A stretch of DNA of 64,000 nucleotides from Streptomyces termitum (GTDB taxonomy: Bacteria; Actinomycetota; Actinomycetes; Streptomycetales; Streptomycetaceae), in assembly GCF_014650175.1 (NCBI RefSeq), contig NZ_BMUL01000017.1, forward strand, positions 84,687-148,686, given 5' to 3'. Position 1 is the stretch's first letter; every line of letters begins with the position of its first letter. Below are positions 18,866-27,092 of this stretch, piece after piece. The translations under genes and the position numbers were made by a program. The notes under the pieces were generated by a model that did not search any database, was not told the DNA's origin, and saw only the letters and a list, made by a program, of their open reading frames with translations.

Positions 18866-20134
18866 ATGTCCGTCGTACGTGATCTGCGCGTACTGCTGCG
18901 CCTGCGCGACTTCCGCCGCCTCCTCGCCGTCCGGCTGCTCTCCCAGTGCGCCGACGGCGTCTACCAGGTGGCCCTGGCCACGTACGTCGTCTTCTCCCCC
19001 GAGAAACAGACCTCCCCCGCCGCCATCGCCTCCGCCATGGCCGTGCTCCTCCTCCCGTACTCCCTCGTCGGCCCCTTCGCCGGCGTCCTCCTGGACCGCT
19101 GGCAGCGCCGTCAGGTCTTCCTCTACGGCAACCTGCTCCGCACCGTCCTCGCCGGCGGAACCGCCGTCCTGCTCCTCTCCCCCGTCCCGGACTGGCTGTT
19201 CTACGCCTCCGCCCTCTCCGTCACGGCCGTCAACCGCTTCGTCCTCGCGGGGCTCTCCGCCGCCCTGCCCCGGGTCGTCGACGAGGAGCGGCTCGTCGTG
19301 GCGAACTCCCTCTCGCCCACCGCCGGCACCCTCGCCGCCACCGTCGGTGGCGGTCTCGCCTTCGGCGTCCGGCTCCTCACCGACGGCTCCGACGCGGCCG
19401 TCGTCGCCTTCGGCGCCCTCCTCTACCTCTGCGGCGCGCTCGCCTCGCTCCGGATCGCCCGCCCGCTGCTCGGCCCCGACCCGGACCAGGTGCCGCCCCG
19501 GCTCGCCGACGCGCTCGTCTCCACCGCCCGGGGACTCGCCGCCGGACTCCGGCACCTCGCCGCCCGCAGGCCCGCCGCCCGCGCCCTGACGGCGGTCGGG
19601 CTGATGCGCTTCTGCTACGGCGCCCTGCTCGTCACCGTGCTCATGCTCTGCCGGTACACCTGGACCGCCACCGAGTCCGAGGGGCTGGCCCTCCTGGGGA
19701 TCGCCGTCGCGATCTCCGGCGCCGGGTTCTTCGCCGCCGCCGTCCTCTCGCCCTGGGCGGTCGGCCGGTTCGGCCCCTTCGGCTGGATCACCCTCTGCTC
19801 GGCCGCGGCCGCCGTCCTCCTCCCGGCCCTGGCCCTGCCCTTCGCCCCGACGCCCTTCCTCGTCGCCGCCTTCCTCCTCGGGCTCATCACCCAGGGCGCG
19901 AAGATCGCCACCGACACCGTGGTGCAGACCCATGTGGACGACGCCTACCGCGGCCGGGTCTTCTCCCTCTACGACGTCCTCTTCAACGTCGCCTTCGTCG
20001 GCGCGGCCGGCCTCGCCGCCCTGATGCTGCCGCCCGACGGCCGCTCCCCGCTCCTGGTGGGGCTGGTCGCCGCGCTCTACGCGGTGACCGCCCTCCTCGC
20101 CCGCAGAGGGCGGGTGAGCACGAAGAAGGGGTGA
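18866..20134 (+). CDS. MFS transporter
   Basis: A 422-residue membrane protein with about 12 hydrophobic segments. The first-half loop G-V-L-L-D-R-W-Q-R-R-Q-V matches the major-facilitator loop 2-3 signature. ATG 18866 is preferred over one five codons upstream, although no strong Shine-Dalgarno is visible for either. It converges on the CCA/poly(A) polymerase gene, with two parS sites between. The substrate is unknown. It lies behind its own terminator-separated start, so it is not part of the ino1 transcript. Confidence 0.85.
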   Translation: MSVVRDLRVLLRLRDFRRLLAVRLLSQCADGVYQVALATYVVFSPEKQTSPAAIASAMAVLLLPYSLVGPFAGVLLDRWQRRQVFLYGNLLRTVLAGGTAVLLLSPVPDWLFYASALSVTAVNRFVLAGLSAALPRVVDEERLVVANSLSPTAGTLAATVGGGLAFGVRLLTDGSDAAVVAFGALLYLCGALASLRIARPLLGPDPDQVPPRLADALVSTARGLAAGLRHLAARRPAARALTAVGLMRFCYGALLVTVLMLCRYTWTATESEGLALLGIAVAISGAGFFAAAVLSPWAVGRFGPFGWITLCSAAAAVLLPALALPFAPTPFLVAAFLLGLITQGAKIATDTVVQTHVDDAYRGRVFSLYDVLFNVAFVGAAGLAALMLPPDGRSPLLVGLVAALYAVTALLARRGRVSTKKG

Positions 20135-20135
20135 T

Positions 20136-20149
20136 GTTTCACGTGAAAC
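20136..20149. promoter_or_regulatory. parS: parS centromere site 4
   Basis: A perfect GTTTCACGTGAAAC that begins two bases after the stop of the MFS gene. Confidence 0.92.
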
Positions 20150-20180
20150 ACCACCCCTCGCCCCTCACTCCGCCGAACGG

Positions 20181-20210
20181 CCGCCGGTGTTTCACGTGAA
20201 ACACCGGCGG
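20181..20210. terminator. 30-bp perfect palindrome containing parS, probable bidirectional terminator
   Basis: Bases 20181-20195 are the exact reverse complement of 20196-20210. The element lies between two convergent genes and just past the stop of the polymerase gene. It can fold as a GC-rich hairpin on either transcript. Confidence 0.7.
20189..20202. promoter_or_regulatory. parS: parS centromere site 5
   Basis: A perfect GTTTCACGTGAAAC at the centre of the 30-bp palindrome, 53 bases (start to start) from site 4. Confidence 0.92.
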
Positions 20211-20217
20211 GACCGGC

Positions 20218-21660
20218 TCAGTCCCGCGCGGCCCACCACTCCTTGAGCGCGGCCACGGCCTGCTCGTACTCCATCGGACCGTTCTCCAGCCGCAGCTCCA
20301 GCAGGAACTTGTACGCCTGCCCCACGGCGGGACCGGGCCCGATCTCCAGAAGCTGCTGGATCTGGTTGCCGTCGAGGTCCGGACGGATCGAGTCCAGCTC
20401 CTCCTGGTCCTGGAGCTGCGCGATGCGGTCCTCCAGGCCGTCGTAGGCACGGGAGAGCGCGGACGCCTTGCGCTTGTTCCGTGTGGTGCAGTCCGAGCGG
20501 GTCAGCTTGTGCAGCCGGGAGAGGAGCGGACCGGCGTCGCGCACGTACCGGCGCACCGCCGAGTCGGTCCACTCGCCCGTCCCGTAGCCGTGGAAGCGCA
20601 GGTGCAGCTCCACCAGCCGCGAGACGTCCTTGACCATCTCGTTCGAGTACTTCAGCGCCGTCATGCGCTTCTTCGTCATCTTCGCGCCCACCATCTCGTG
20701 GTGGTGGAAGGAGACCCGGCCGTCCTTCTCGAAGCGGCGGGTGCGCGGCTTGCCGATGTCGTGGAGCAGCGCGGCCAGCCGCAGCACCAGGTCCGGGCCG
20801 TCCTCCTCCAGCGCGATCGCCTGGTCGAGCACGGTCAGGGAGTGCTCGTACACGTCCTTGTGCCGGTGGTGCTCGTCGCTCTCCAGCCGCAGCGCGGGCA
20901 GCTCGGGCAGGACGTACGCGGCGAGACCGGTCTCCACGAGCAGGCCGAGGCCCTTGCGCGGGTGGGCGGAGAGCAGGAGCTTGTTCAGCTCCTCCCGGAC
21001 CCGCTCGGCGGAGACGATCTCGATGCGGCCGGCCATCTCCTTCATCGCCGTGACGACCTCGGGGGCGACCTCGAAGTCGAGCTGGGCCGCGAAGCGGGCC
21101 GCCCGCATCATGCGCAGCGGGTCGTCGGAGAAGGACTCCTCGGGCGTGCCCGGAGTGCGCAGCACCTGGGCGGCGAGGTCCTCCAGGCCGCCGTACGGGT
21201 CGACGAAGGTCTTCTCGGGGAGGGCCACAGCCATCGCGTTGACCGTGAAGTCGCGCCGGACGAGGTCCTGCTCGATGGAGTCTCCGTAGGAGACCTCGGG
21301 CTTGCGGGAGGTGCGGTCGTACGCCTCGGAGCGGTACGTCGTGACCTCGACCTGGTAGCCGTCCTTCTGCGACCCGACGGTCCCGAAGGCGATCCCGACC
21401 TCCCAGACCGCGTCGGCCCACGGACGGACGATCTTCAGGACGTCCTCGGGGCGGGCGTCCGTGGTGAAGTCCAGGTCGTTGCCGAGCCGGCCGAGGAGGG
21501 CGTCCCGTACCGATCCGCCGACCAGCGCGAGGCGGAACCCGGCCTCCTGGAAGCGGCGGGCGAGATCGTCGGCGACAGGGGACACGCGCAGCAGTTCGCT
21601 GACGGCGCGGCGCTGCACCTGGCTCAGTTCGGTCGAGGTGTCTTCGTTGGCGTTCGGCAC
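20218..21660 (-). CDS. CCA tRNA nucleotidyltransferase / poly(A) polymerase family
   Basis: A 480-residue class II nucleotidyltransferase. The head domain reads L-V-G-G-S-V-R-D-A-L-L-G, then L-D-F-T-T-D-A, with the catalytic Asp pair. The neck helices follow, and then an HD phosphohydrolase domain with A-A-L-L-H-D-I-G-K-P (H-D pair) and H-H-H-E-M-V-G. It adds CCA to tRNA 3' ends or poly(A) to RNA; actinobacterial members carrying HD domains are usually called CCA-adding enzymes or PcnA. The mycobacterial homologue occupies the same place upstream of the MurJ block. Confidence 0.93.
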   Translation of the reverse strand: MPNANEDTSTELSQVQRRAVSELLRVSPVADDLARRFQEAGFRLALVGGSVRDALLGRLGNDLDFTTDARPEDVLKIVRPWADAVWEVGIAFGTVGSQKDGYQVEVTTYRSEAYDRTSRKPEVSYGDSIEQDLVRRDFTVNAMAVALPEKTFVDPYGGLEDLAAQVLRTPGTPEESFSDDPLRMMRAARFAAQLDFEVAPEVVTAMKEMAGRIEIVSAERVREELNKLLLSAHPRKGLGLLVETGLAAYVLPELPALRLESDEHHRHKDVYEHSLTVLDQAIALEEDGPDLVLRLAALLHDIGKPRTRRFEKDGRVSFHHHEMVGAKMTKKRMTALKYSNEMVKDVSRLVELHLRFHGYGTGEWTDSAVRRYVRDAGPLLSRLHKLTRSDCTTRNKRKASALSRAYDGLEDRIAQLQDQEELDSIRPDLDGNQIQQLLEIGPGPAVGQAYKFLLELRLENGPMEYEQAVAALKEWWAARD

Positions 21661-21896
21661 AACAGAAAAGGGTACGTGCCCCGCCCCGCCCCGGCGTCCC
21701 CCATTTCCCGCCCGCCCACGGGGGCCGGACGTGAGGCGCCTGTGGGCTTCCTGTGAAGAGGGGCGTCAAGGGCGCCCTCGGCTGGAGGACTCCCCGGCAC
21801 TCGGCCCCTCCGAGCCTCGTTACCATGCCTGGACACAGCAACCGGGAACCACTGGCATCACGGGCACCACCGACAACGACGAGGACGGGCGAACGC

Positions 21897-24458
21897 GTGG
21901 CTGAGGCGGCAGCTTTCCAGGGAACCGGCCCCTCACCTGCCCGCCGATGGCTGCGGCGCACGCTCACCGTCGCCGTCGGGGCACCACTCCTCGCCGGTCT
22001 GCTCCAGAGCCCCTCCGCGCCGCCCGCCGAGGCCGCCGAGGGCTCGGGGAGCCGGACCGTCGATGTGTCGATCGACACGCTCGCCCCGAGCGCCCCCGTC
22101 GAGGGCGACACCGTCACCGTCACCGGAACGCTCACCAACCGGGGCAAGCGGCCGATCACCGACGCGACCGTGAACCTGCGGGTCGGCCCCCGGATGGACA
22201 GCCGCAGCGAGATCGGCGAGGTCGCCCGGCGCAAGGGCTTCCGCGCGGAGAGCGACCCGCAGCCGCTGGAATCCGGCCCCGAGATCGAGATCCCGCGCCT
22301 GGAGGCCGGCGTCAGCCGGGACTTCCAGTTCTCCGTACCGGTCTCCAAGCTGGGCCTCGACGACGAGGGCGGCGTCTACCAGCTGGGCGTCTCGCTCACC
22401 GGCCAGACCTCCGACCAGCGGTACGACCACGTGCTCGGCATCGAGCGGACCTTCCTGCCGTACCAGCCCGAGCCCACCTCCAAGCGCACCCAGGTCACCT
22501 ACCTCTGGCCGCTGATCTCCTCGTCGCACATCTCGGCCGACACCGCCTCCGACGACCAGCAGAGCCCCGTCTTCCAGGACGACGACCTGGCCGAGGAACT
22601 GCGCCCCGGCGGCCGGCTCGACGAGCTGGTCACCCTGGGCAAGGACCTCCCCGTCACCTGGGTGATCGACCCCGACCTGCTGGCCTCCGTCGACGCCATG
22701 GCCAACGGGTACCGGATCAAGGACGGCACCGGGCACACCGCCGGCACCGACGCCCACAGCAAACTGGCCGCCCGCTGGCTCGGCCTGCTGGAGAAGGCGG
22801 TGCAGGGCCACAAGGTGGTGGCGCTGCCCTTCGCCGACCCCGACCTCGCCTCCCTCGCCCACCGGGGCAAGGCCGTGCCCGGCGCGCTGGAGAACCTCCA
22901 GTCGGCGACCGAGCTGGCCGGGCCGACCATCGAGACGATCCTCCACGTCCAGTCGGCCACCGACTTCGCCTGGCCCGTCGAGGGCGCCGTCGACCCGTCG
23001 GTGATGGCGGTCGCGACCTCGGCCGGCGCCCGCAAGGTGATCGCCCGCAGCGACAGCATCCGCGACGACGAGCTGGCCTACACCCCGACGGCGGCCCGGC
23101 CGCTCGGCGGCGGCACCACGGCGGTGGTGAGCGACGCGGAGCTGTCGACCGCCTTCCAGGGCGAGATGGTCCGGGCGGAGAACACGACCCTCGCGGTCCA
23201 GGAGTTCCTCTCCCAGACCCTCGCGGTCACCCTGGAGCAGCCCCAGGAGCAGCGCAGCATCGTCGTCGCCCCGCAGCGGCAGCCGAGCGTGGCCCAGGCC
23301 CAGGCGATGGCGGCGGCCGTACGCGGTCTCGGCGCCAAGCGCTGGAGCGAGCCGACCGACCTGGTCACCGCGGCGGCGGCCAAGCCCGACCCGGAGGCGT
23401 CGACCTCGGTGCCGCGCACCGCGCAGTACCCGAAGCGGCTGCGGGACGGCGAACTCCCGGTGCAGGCGTTCCGGGACATGAAGACCACCCGCGACGAGCT
23501 GGACGACTTCAAGGTCGTCCTCACCATGCCGGACCGGGTCGTGCCGCCGGTCGGCAGCGCGATCAACCGCGAGATGTCGACCTCCTGGCGCGGCCGGACC
23601 AGCGAGGCGGCGATCTACCGCGTCGACGTCGAAGAGGTCCTCCAGCGGCTCACCAAGAGCATCCAGCTCGTCGACAAGTCCGACCTGACCCTCTCGGGCC
23701 GCAGCGCGACCATCCCCGTCACGGTGCAGAACAAGCTGCTCCAGGACGTGGACGGCCTCGTCCTGCGGCTGACCTCGGCGAACAAGACGCGTCTGAAGGT
23801 GGACGGCGAGGCCATGGCCGAACTGCCCCTCAAGGTCCGCGCCGGGCACAGCCAGTCGGTCAAGTTCCCCGCCTCGGCGAACGCCAACGGCCAGGTCTCG
23901 ATGACGGCCCAGCTCTACACGGCGGACGGCACCCCCTACGGCCTCCCGATGTCCTTCACGGTGAAGGTCTCGGAGATGACCCCGACGGTGATGCTGGTCA
24001 TCGCGGGCGGCGTCCTGCTCCTCGTCCTCGCCGGGGTCCGCATGTACACCCAGCGCAAGCGCCTCGCCGCCCGCGCCGCCGCGGAGGCGGAGACGGAGAC
24101 GGACGCCGAGACCGAGGCCGAGACGGAGCCCGGGACCGACGACGAGCCCGAGAACGTCCCCACGGCCGAGTCCGGATCCGAGTCGGACTCGGATCCGGAC
24201 TCGGAGACCGTGGCCGAGGCCGGGACCGAGCCCCTCGCCGAGAAGACGGGGCCGGAAGCGGAATCCCTCCCGGAGCCGGACGAGCAGACGGGCGACGCCC
24301 CGGAGGACCGTTCCCCGGCCGGTGACGGGACCCCCGCCACGGGCCGCGAGGCCGGGGGCGACACGGCGGACGACGCCGGGCAGCCGAGTGACCCCGACGC
24401 GGACACCGGCTCCGAAAGCGGCGACCCGTCGGGCACGGGTGAGAAAGTGGACCGTTGA
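21897..24458 (+). CDS. DUF6049 secreted/membrane-anchored protein
   Basis: An 853-residue envelope protein. An N-terminal helix with R-R-W-L-R-R-T-L-T-V-A-V-G-A-P-L-L-A (about 14-31) looks like a signal peptide. A long extracellular region follows, then a single membrane helix near the C-terminus (V-M-L-V-I-A-G-G-V-L-L-L-V-L-A). The protein ends in an acidic cytoplasmic tail of Glu/Asp/Thr repeats. GTG 21897 follows GAGGAC; ATG 21825 would add 24 residues before the signal peptide. It starts the plus-strand envelope block and is 45 bases before murJ. The M. tuberculosis homologue lies in the same position. Confidence 0.82.
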   Translation: MAEAAAFQGTGPSPARRWLRRTLTVAVGAPLLAGLLQSPSAPPAEAAEGSGSRTVDVSIDTLAPSAPVEGDTVTVTGTLTNRGKRPITDATVNLRVGPRMDSRSEIGEVARRKGFRAESDPQPLESGPEIEIPRLEAGVSRDFQFSVPVSKLGLDDEGGVYQLGVSLTGQTSDQRYDHVLGIERTFLPYQPEPTSKRTQVTYLWPLISSSHISADTASDDQQSPVFQDDDLAEELRPGGRLDELVTLGKDLPVTWVIDPDLLASVDAMANGYRIKDGTGHTAGTDAHSKLAARWLGLLEKAVQGHKVVALPFADPDLASLAHRGKAVPGALENLQSATELAGPTIETILHVQSATDFAWPVEGAVDPSVMAVATSAGARKVIARSDSIRDDELAYTPTAARPLGGGTTAVVSDAELSTAFQGEMVRAENTTLAVQEFLSQTLAVTLEQPQEQRSIVVAPQRQPSVAQAQAMAAAVRGLGAKRWSEPTDLVTAAAAKPDPEASTSVPRTAQYPKRLRDGELPVQAFRDMKTTRDELDDFKVVLTMPDRVVPPVGSAINREMSTSWRGRTSEAAIYRVDVEEVLQRLTKSIQLVDKSDLTLSGRSATIPVTVQNKLLQDVDGLVLRLTSANKTRLKVDGEAMAELPLKVRAGHSQSVKFPASANANGQVSMTAQLYTADGTPYGLPMSFTVKVSEMTPTVMLVIAGGVLLLVLAGVRMYTQRKRLAARAAAEAETETDAETEAETEPGTDDEPENVPTAESGSESDSDPDSETVAEAGTEPLAEKTGPEAESLPEPDEQTGDAPEDRSPAGDGTPATGREAGGDTADDAGQPSDPDADTGSESGDPSGTGEKVDR

Positions 24459-24503
24459 GCGATGTCGTGGCCGGTCGGCCGGGGACGATGAGGTGGGGTA
24501 ACC

Positions 24504-26975
24504 ATGAACGCGCCATACGACGCTGAGCGCGGCCAGGGTGCGGGCGGCGCCGCACCGTCCGGCGGCACGCCCCCGGGAGCCTCCGGCCCCGACGGCCCGC
24601 CGGTCCCGCCGGTCGCGCAGCCCCCGCAGGGCGGCCAGGACCCGCAGGGGCGGCCCGCCCATCCGCAGGGGCGGCCCGCCCATCCGCAGGGGCGGCCCGG
24701 ACAGCACTTCCCGCAGACGGGACAGCACTTCCCGCAGGCCGGGAACCCGCAGCAGCCCGGAAGCCCGCAGGCTCCGTACCCGCCGCAGCCCGGGAACCCG
24801 CAGCAGGCCCCGTTCCCCCCGTACGGGTACGGCGGACAGCAGCAGCCGTACGCGCCCCGCCCGTACGCCCCGCAGCCGCCGCAGGCCCCCGCGCCCGCCG
24901 CCGAGCACCCGTACGGCCAGGACCCCTACGTGCAGGACGCCTTCGCCCAGGACCCCTACCGGGCCCAGGACCTGTCCGCGCAGGACCCGGTCGGCGAGGC
25001 GCTCTACGACCGCGCCGCGCACCCTCCGCCCCCGCCGGGCACCTACCAGGAGCCGCAGCCGCTCTACCAGCAGCCGTCCGCGCCCGCGCACGCCCCGGAC
25101 CCCCGGGTGTGGGCCCAGACCCCGGCGCCCGAGCCCGACGGCCCGTCCCGCCACCTCCCGTACGGCGACGACGCCCGCACCGTCCAGTTCACCGGCGTCG
25201 ACGACCTGGTGACCCGGGCGAGCGAGGAGGAGCAGCCCGAGCCGGACGCCTTCGCCCACCTCTACCGGGACCAGCAGGGCCAGGGCCAGGTGCCCGCCCC
25301 GACCGCCGAGCCCGACCCGCTGCCCGCCCCCGCGCAGAAGAAGGGCGGCCGCGCCTCCGGGCTGCTCAAGTCGAGCGCCGTGATGGCCGCCGGCACCCTG
25401 GTCTCCCGGCTCACCGGCTTCGTCCGGTCCCTCGTCATCACCGGCGCCCTCGGCGCCGCACTGCTCGGCGACACCTTCACCGTCGCGTACACCCTGCCGA
25501 CGATGATCTACATCCTCACCGTCGGCGGCGGCCTCAACTCGGTCTTCGTGCCGCAGCTGGTCCGCTCGATGAAGAACGACGAGGACGGCGGCGAGGCGTA
25601 CGCCAACCGCCTGCTCACCCTCGTCATGGTGGCGCTCGGCCTGATCGTGATCGCCGCCGTCTTCGCCGCGCCGATCCTGATCCGGCTGATGTCGAACACC
25701 ATCGCCGACGACGCCGCGGCCAACAGCGTCGCCGTCACCTTCGCCCGCTACTGCCTGCCCACGATCTTCTTCATGGGCGTGCACGTGGTGATGGGCCAGA
25801 TCCTCAACGCCCGCGGCAAGTTCGGCGCGATGATGTGGACCCCGGTCCTCAACAACATCGTCATGATCGTCACCTTCGGCCTCTTCATCTGGGTCTACGG
25901 CACCTCCGCCGAGTCCCACATGGGCGTGACGACCATCCCCGACGAGGGCATCCGCCTCCTCGGCATGGGCACCCTGCTCGGCCTCGTCGTCCAGGCGCTG
26001 GCGATGATCCCGTACCTGCGCGAGACGGGCTTCCGCTTCCGGCCCCGCTTCGACTGGAAGGGCCACGGCCTCGGCAAGACGGTCAAGCTCGCCAAGTGGA
26101 CCGTCCTCTTCGTCCTCGCCAACCAGGCGGGCGTCCTGGTCGTCACCCAGCTCGCCACCGCCGCCGGCGAGGAGTCCGGCAAGAACGGCGCCGGCTTCCT
26201 GGCCTACTCCAACGCCCAGCTGATCTGGGGCATGCCGCAGGCCATCATCACCGTCTCCGTCATGGCCGCCCTGCTGCCCCGCATCTCCCGCGCCGCCAGC
26301 GACGACGACCCGGGCGCCGTCCGCGACGACATCTCCCAGGGCCTGCGGAACTCCGCCGTCGCCATCGTCCCGGTCGCCTTCGCCTTCCTGGCCCTCGGCG
26401 TCCCGATGTGCACCCTGCTGTACGCCTCCAGCGGCGTCGAGGCCGCCCAGGGCATGGGCTTCATCCTGATGGCCTTCGGCCTCGGCCTGATCCCCTACTC
26501 CGTGCAGTACGTCGTCCTCCGCGGCTTCTACGCCTACGAGGACACCCGGACGCCCTTCTACAACACGGTCATCGTCGCCGCCGTCAACGCGGCGGCCTCC
26601 GCGCTCTGCTACGTGATCCTGCCCGCCCAGTGGGCCGTGGTCGGCATGGCCGCCTCCTACGGCCTCGCGTACGCCGTCGGCGTCGGCGTCGCCTGGCGCC
26701 GGCTGCGCAACCGCCTCGGCGGCGACCTGGACGGCTCCCAGGTGCTCCGCACCTACGCCCGCCTCTGCATGGCCTCCCTGCCCGCCGCCGTCCTGGCCGG
26801 CGCGGTCGGCTTCGGCCTGCTGAAGCTGCTCGGGGAGAGCGCCCTCGGCTCGCTGGCCGCGATCGTCGTCGGCGGAGCGGTGCTCCTCGGAGTCTTCTTC
26901 GTCGCCGCCCGGCGCATGCGGATCGCGGAGCTGAACACCCTCGTCGGCATGGTCCGGGGCCGTCTCGGACGCTGA
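24504..26975 (+). CDS. murJ: Lipid II flippase MurJ with long Pro/Gln-rich N-terminal tail
   Basis: An 823-residue protein. Residues 1 to about 285 are disordered and rich in Pro, Gln, Gly and Tyr, including tandem P-A-H-P-Q-G-R blocks. The MVF/MurJ core then begins at V-M-A-A-G-T-L-V-S-R-L-T-G-F-V-R-S, with about 14 hydrophobic segments. MurJ flips lipid II across the membrane for peptidoglycan synthesis. The start has GAGGTGG upstream. The pseudokinase gene follows 117 bases downstream; in M. tuberculosis these two are one polypeptide. Confidence 0.95.
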   Translation: MNAPYDAERGQGAGGAAPSGGTPPGASGPDGPPVPPVAQPPQGGQDPQGRPAHPQGRPAHPQGRPGQHFPQTGQHFPQAGNPQQPGSPQAPYPPQPGNPQQAPFPPYGYGGQQQPYAPRPYAPQPPQAPAPAAEHPYGQDPYVQDAFAQDPYRAQDLSAQDPVGEALYDRAAHPPPPPGTYQEPQPLYQQPSAPAHAPDPRVWAQTPAPEPDGPSRHLPYGDDARTVQFTGVDDLVTRASEEEQPEPDAFAHLYRDQQGQGQVPAPTAEPDPLPAPAQKKGGRASGLLKSSAVMAAGTLVSRLTGFVRSLVITGALGAALLGDTFTVAYTLPTMIYILTVGGGLNSVFVPQLVRSMKNDEDGGEAYANRLLTLVMVALGLIVIAAVFAAPILIRLMSNTIADDAAANSVAVTFARYCLPTIFFMGVHVVMGQILNARGKFGAMMWTPVLNNIVMIVTFGLFIWVYGTSAESHMGVTTIPDEGIRLLGMGTLLGLVVQALAMIPYLRETGFRFRPRFDWKGHGLGKTVKLAKWTVLFVLANQAGVLVVTQLATAAGEESGKNGAGFLAYSNAQLIWGMPQAIITVSVMAALLPRISRAASDDDPGAVRDDISQGLRNSAVAIVPVAFAFLALGVPMCTLLYASSGVEAAQGMGFILMAFGLGLIPYSVQYVVLRGFYAYEDTRTPFYNTVIVAAVNAAASALCYVILPAQWAVVGMAASYGLAYAVGVGVAWRRLRNRLGGDLDGSQVLRTYARLCMASLPAAVLAGAVGFGLLKLLGESALGSLAAIVVGGAVLLGVFFVAARRMRIAELNTLVGMVRGRLGR

Positions 26976-27092
26976 ACCGGGGGTTCCGGACAACCATCGG
27001 GGGACACCGTGTGTCGTGCATAGCGTCCGACTGTGGGCACAATTGGCTTGGCTGTTGGATGTGGCGCAACGGATGGGGAGGCAGGAACGACG

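Noticed and set aside
16925..19933. A minus-strand open frame of about 1,000 codons across padR, ino1 and the MFS gene
   Set aside because: It overlaps three well-supported genes on the other strand and has repetitive Gly/Glu/Ala composition typical of antisense shadows.
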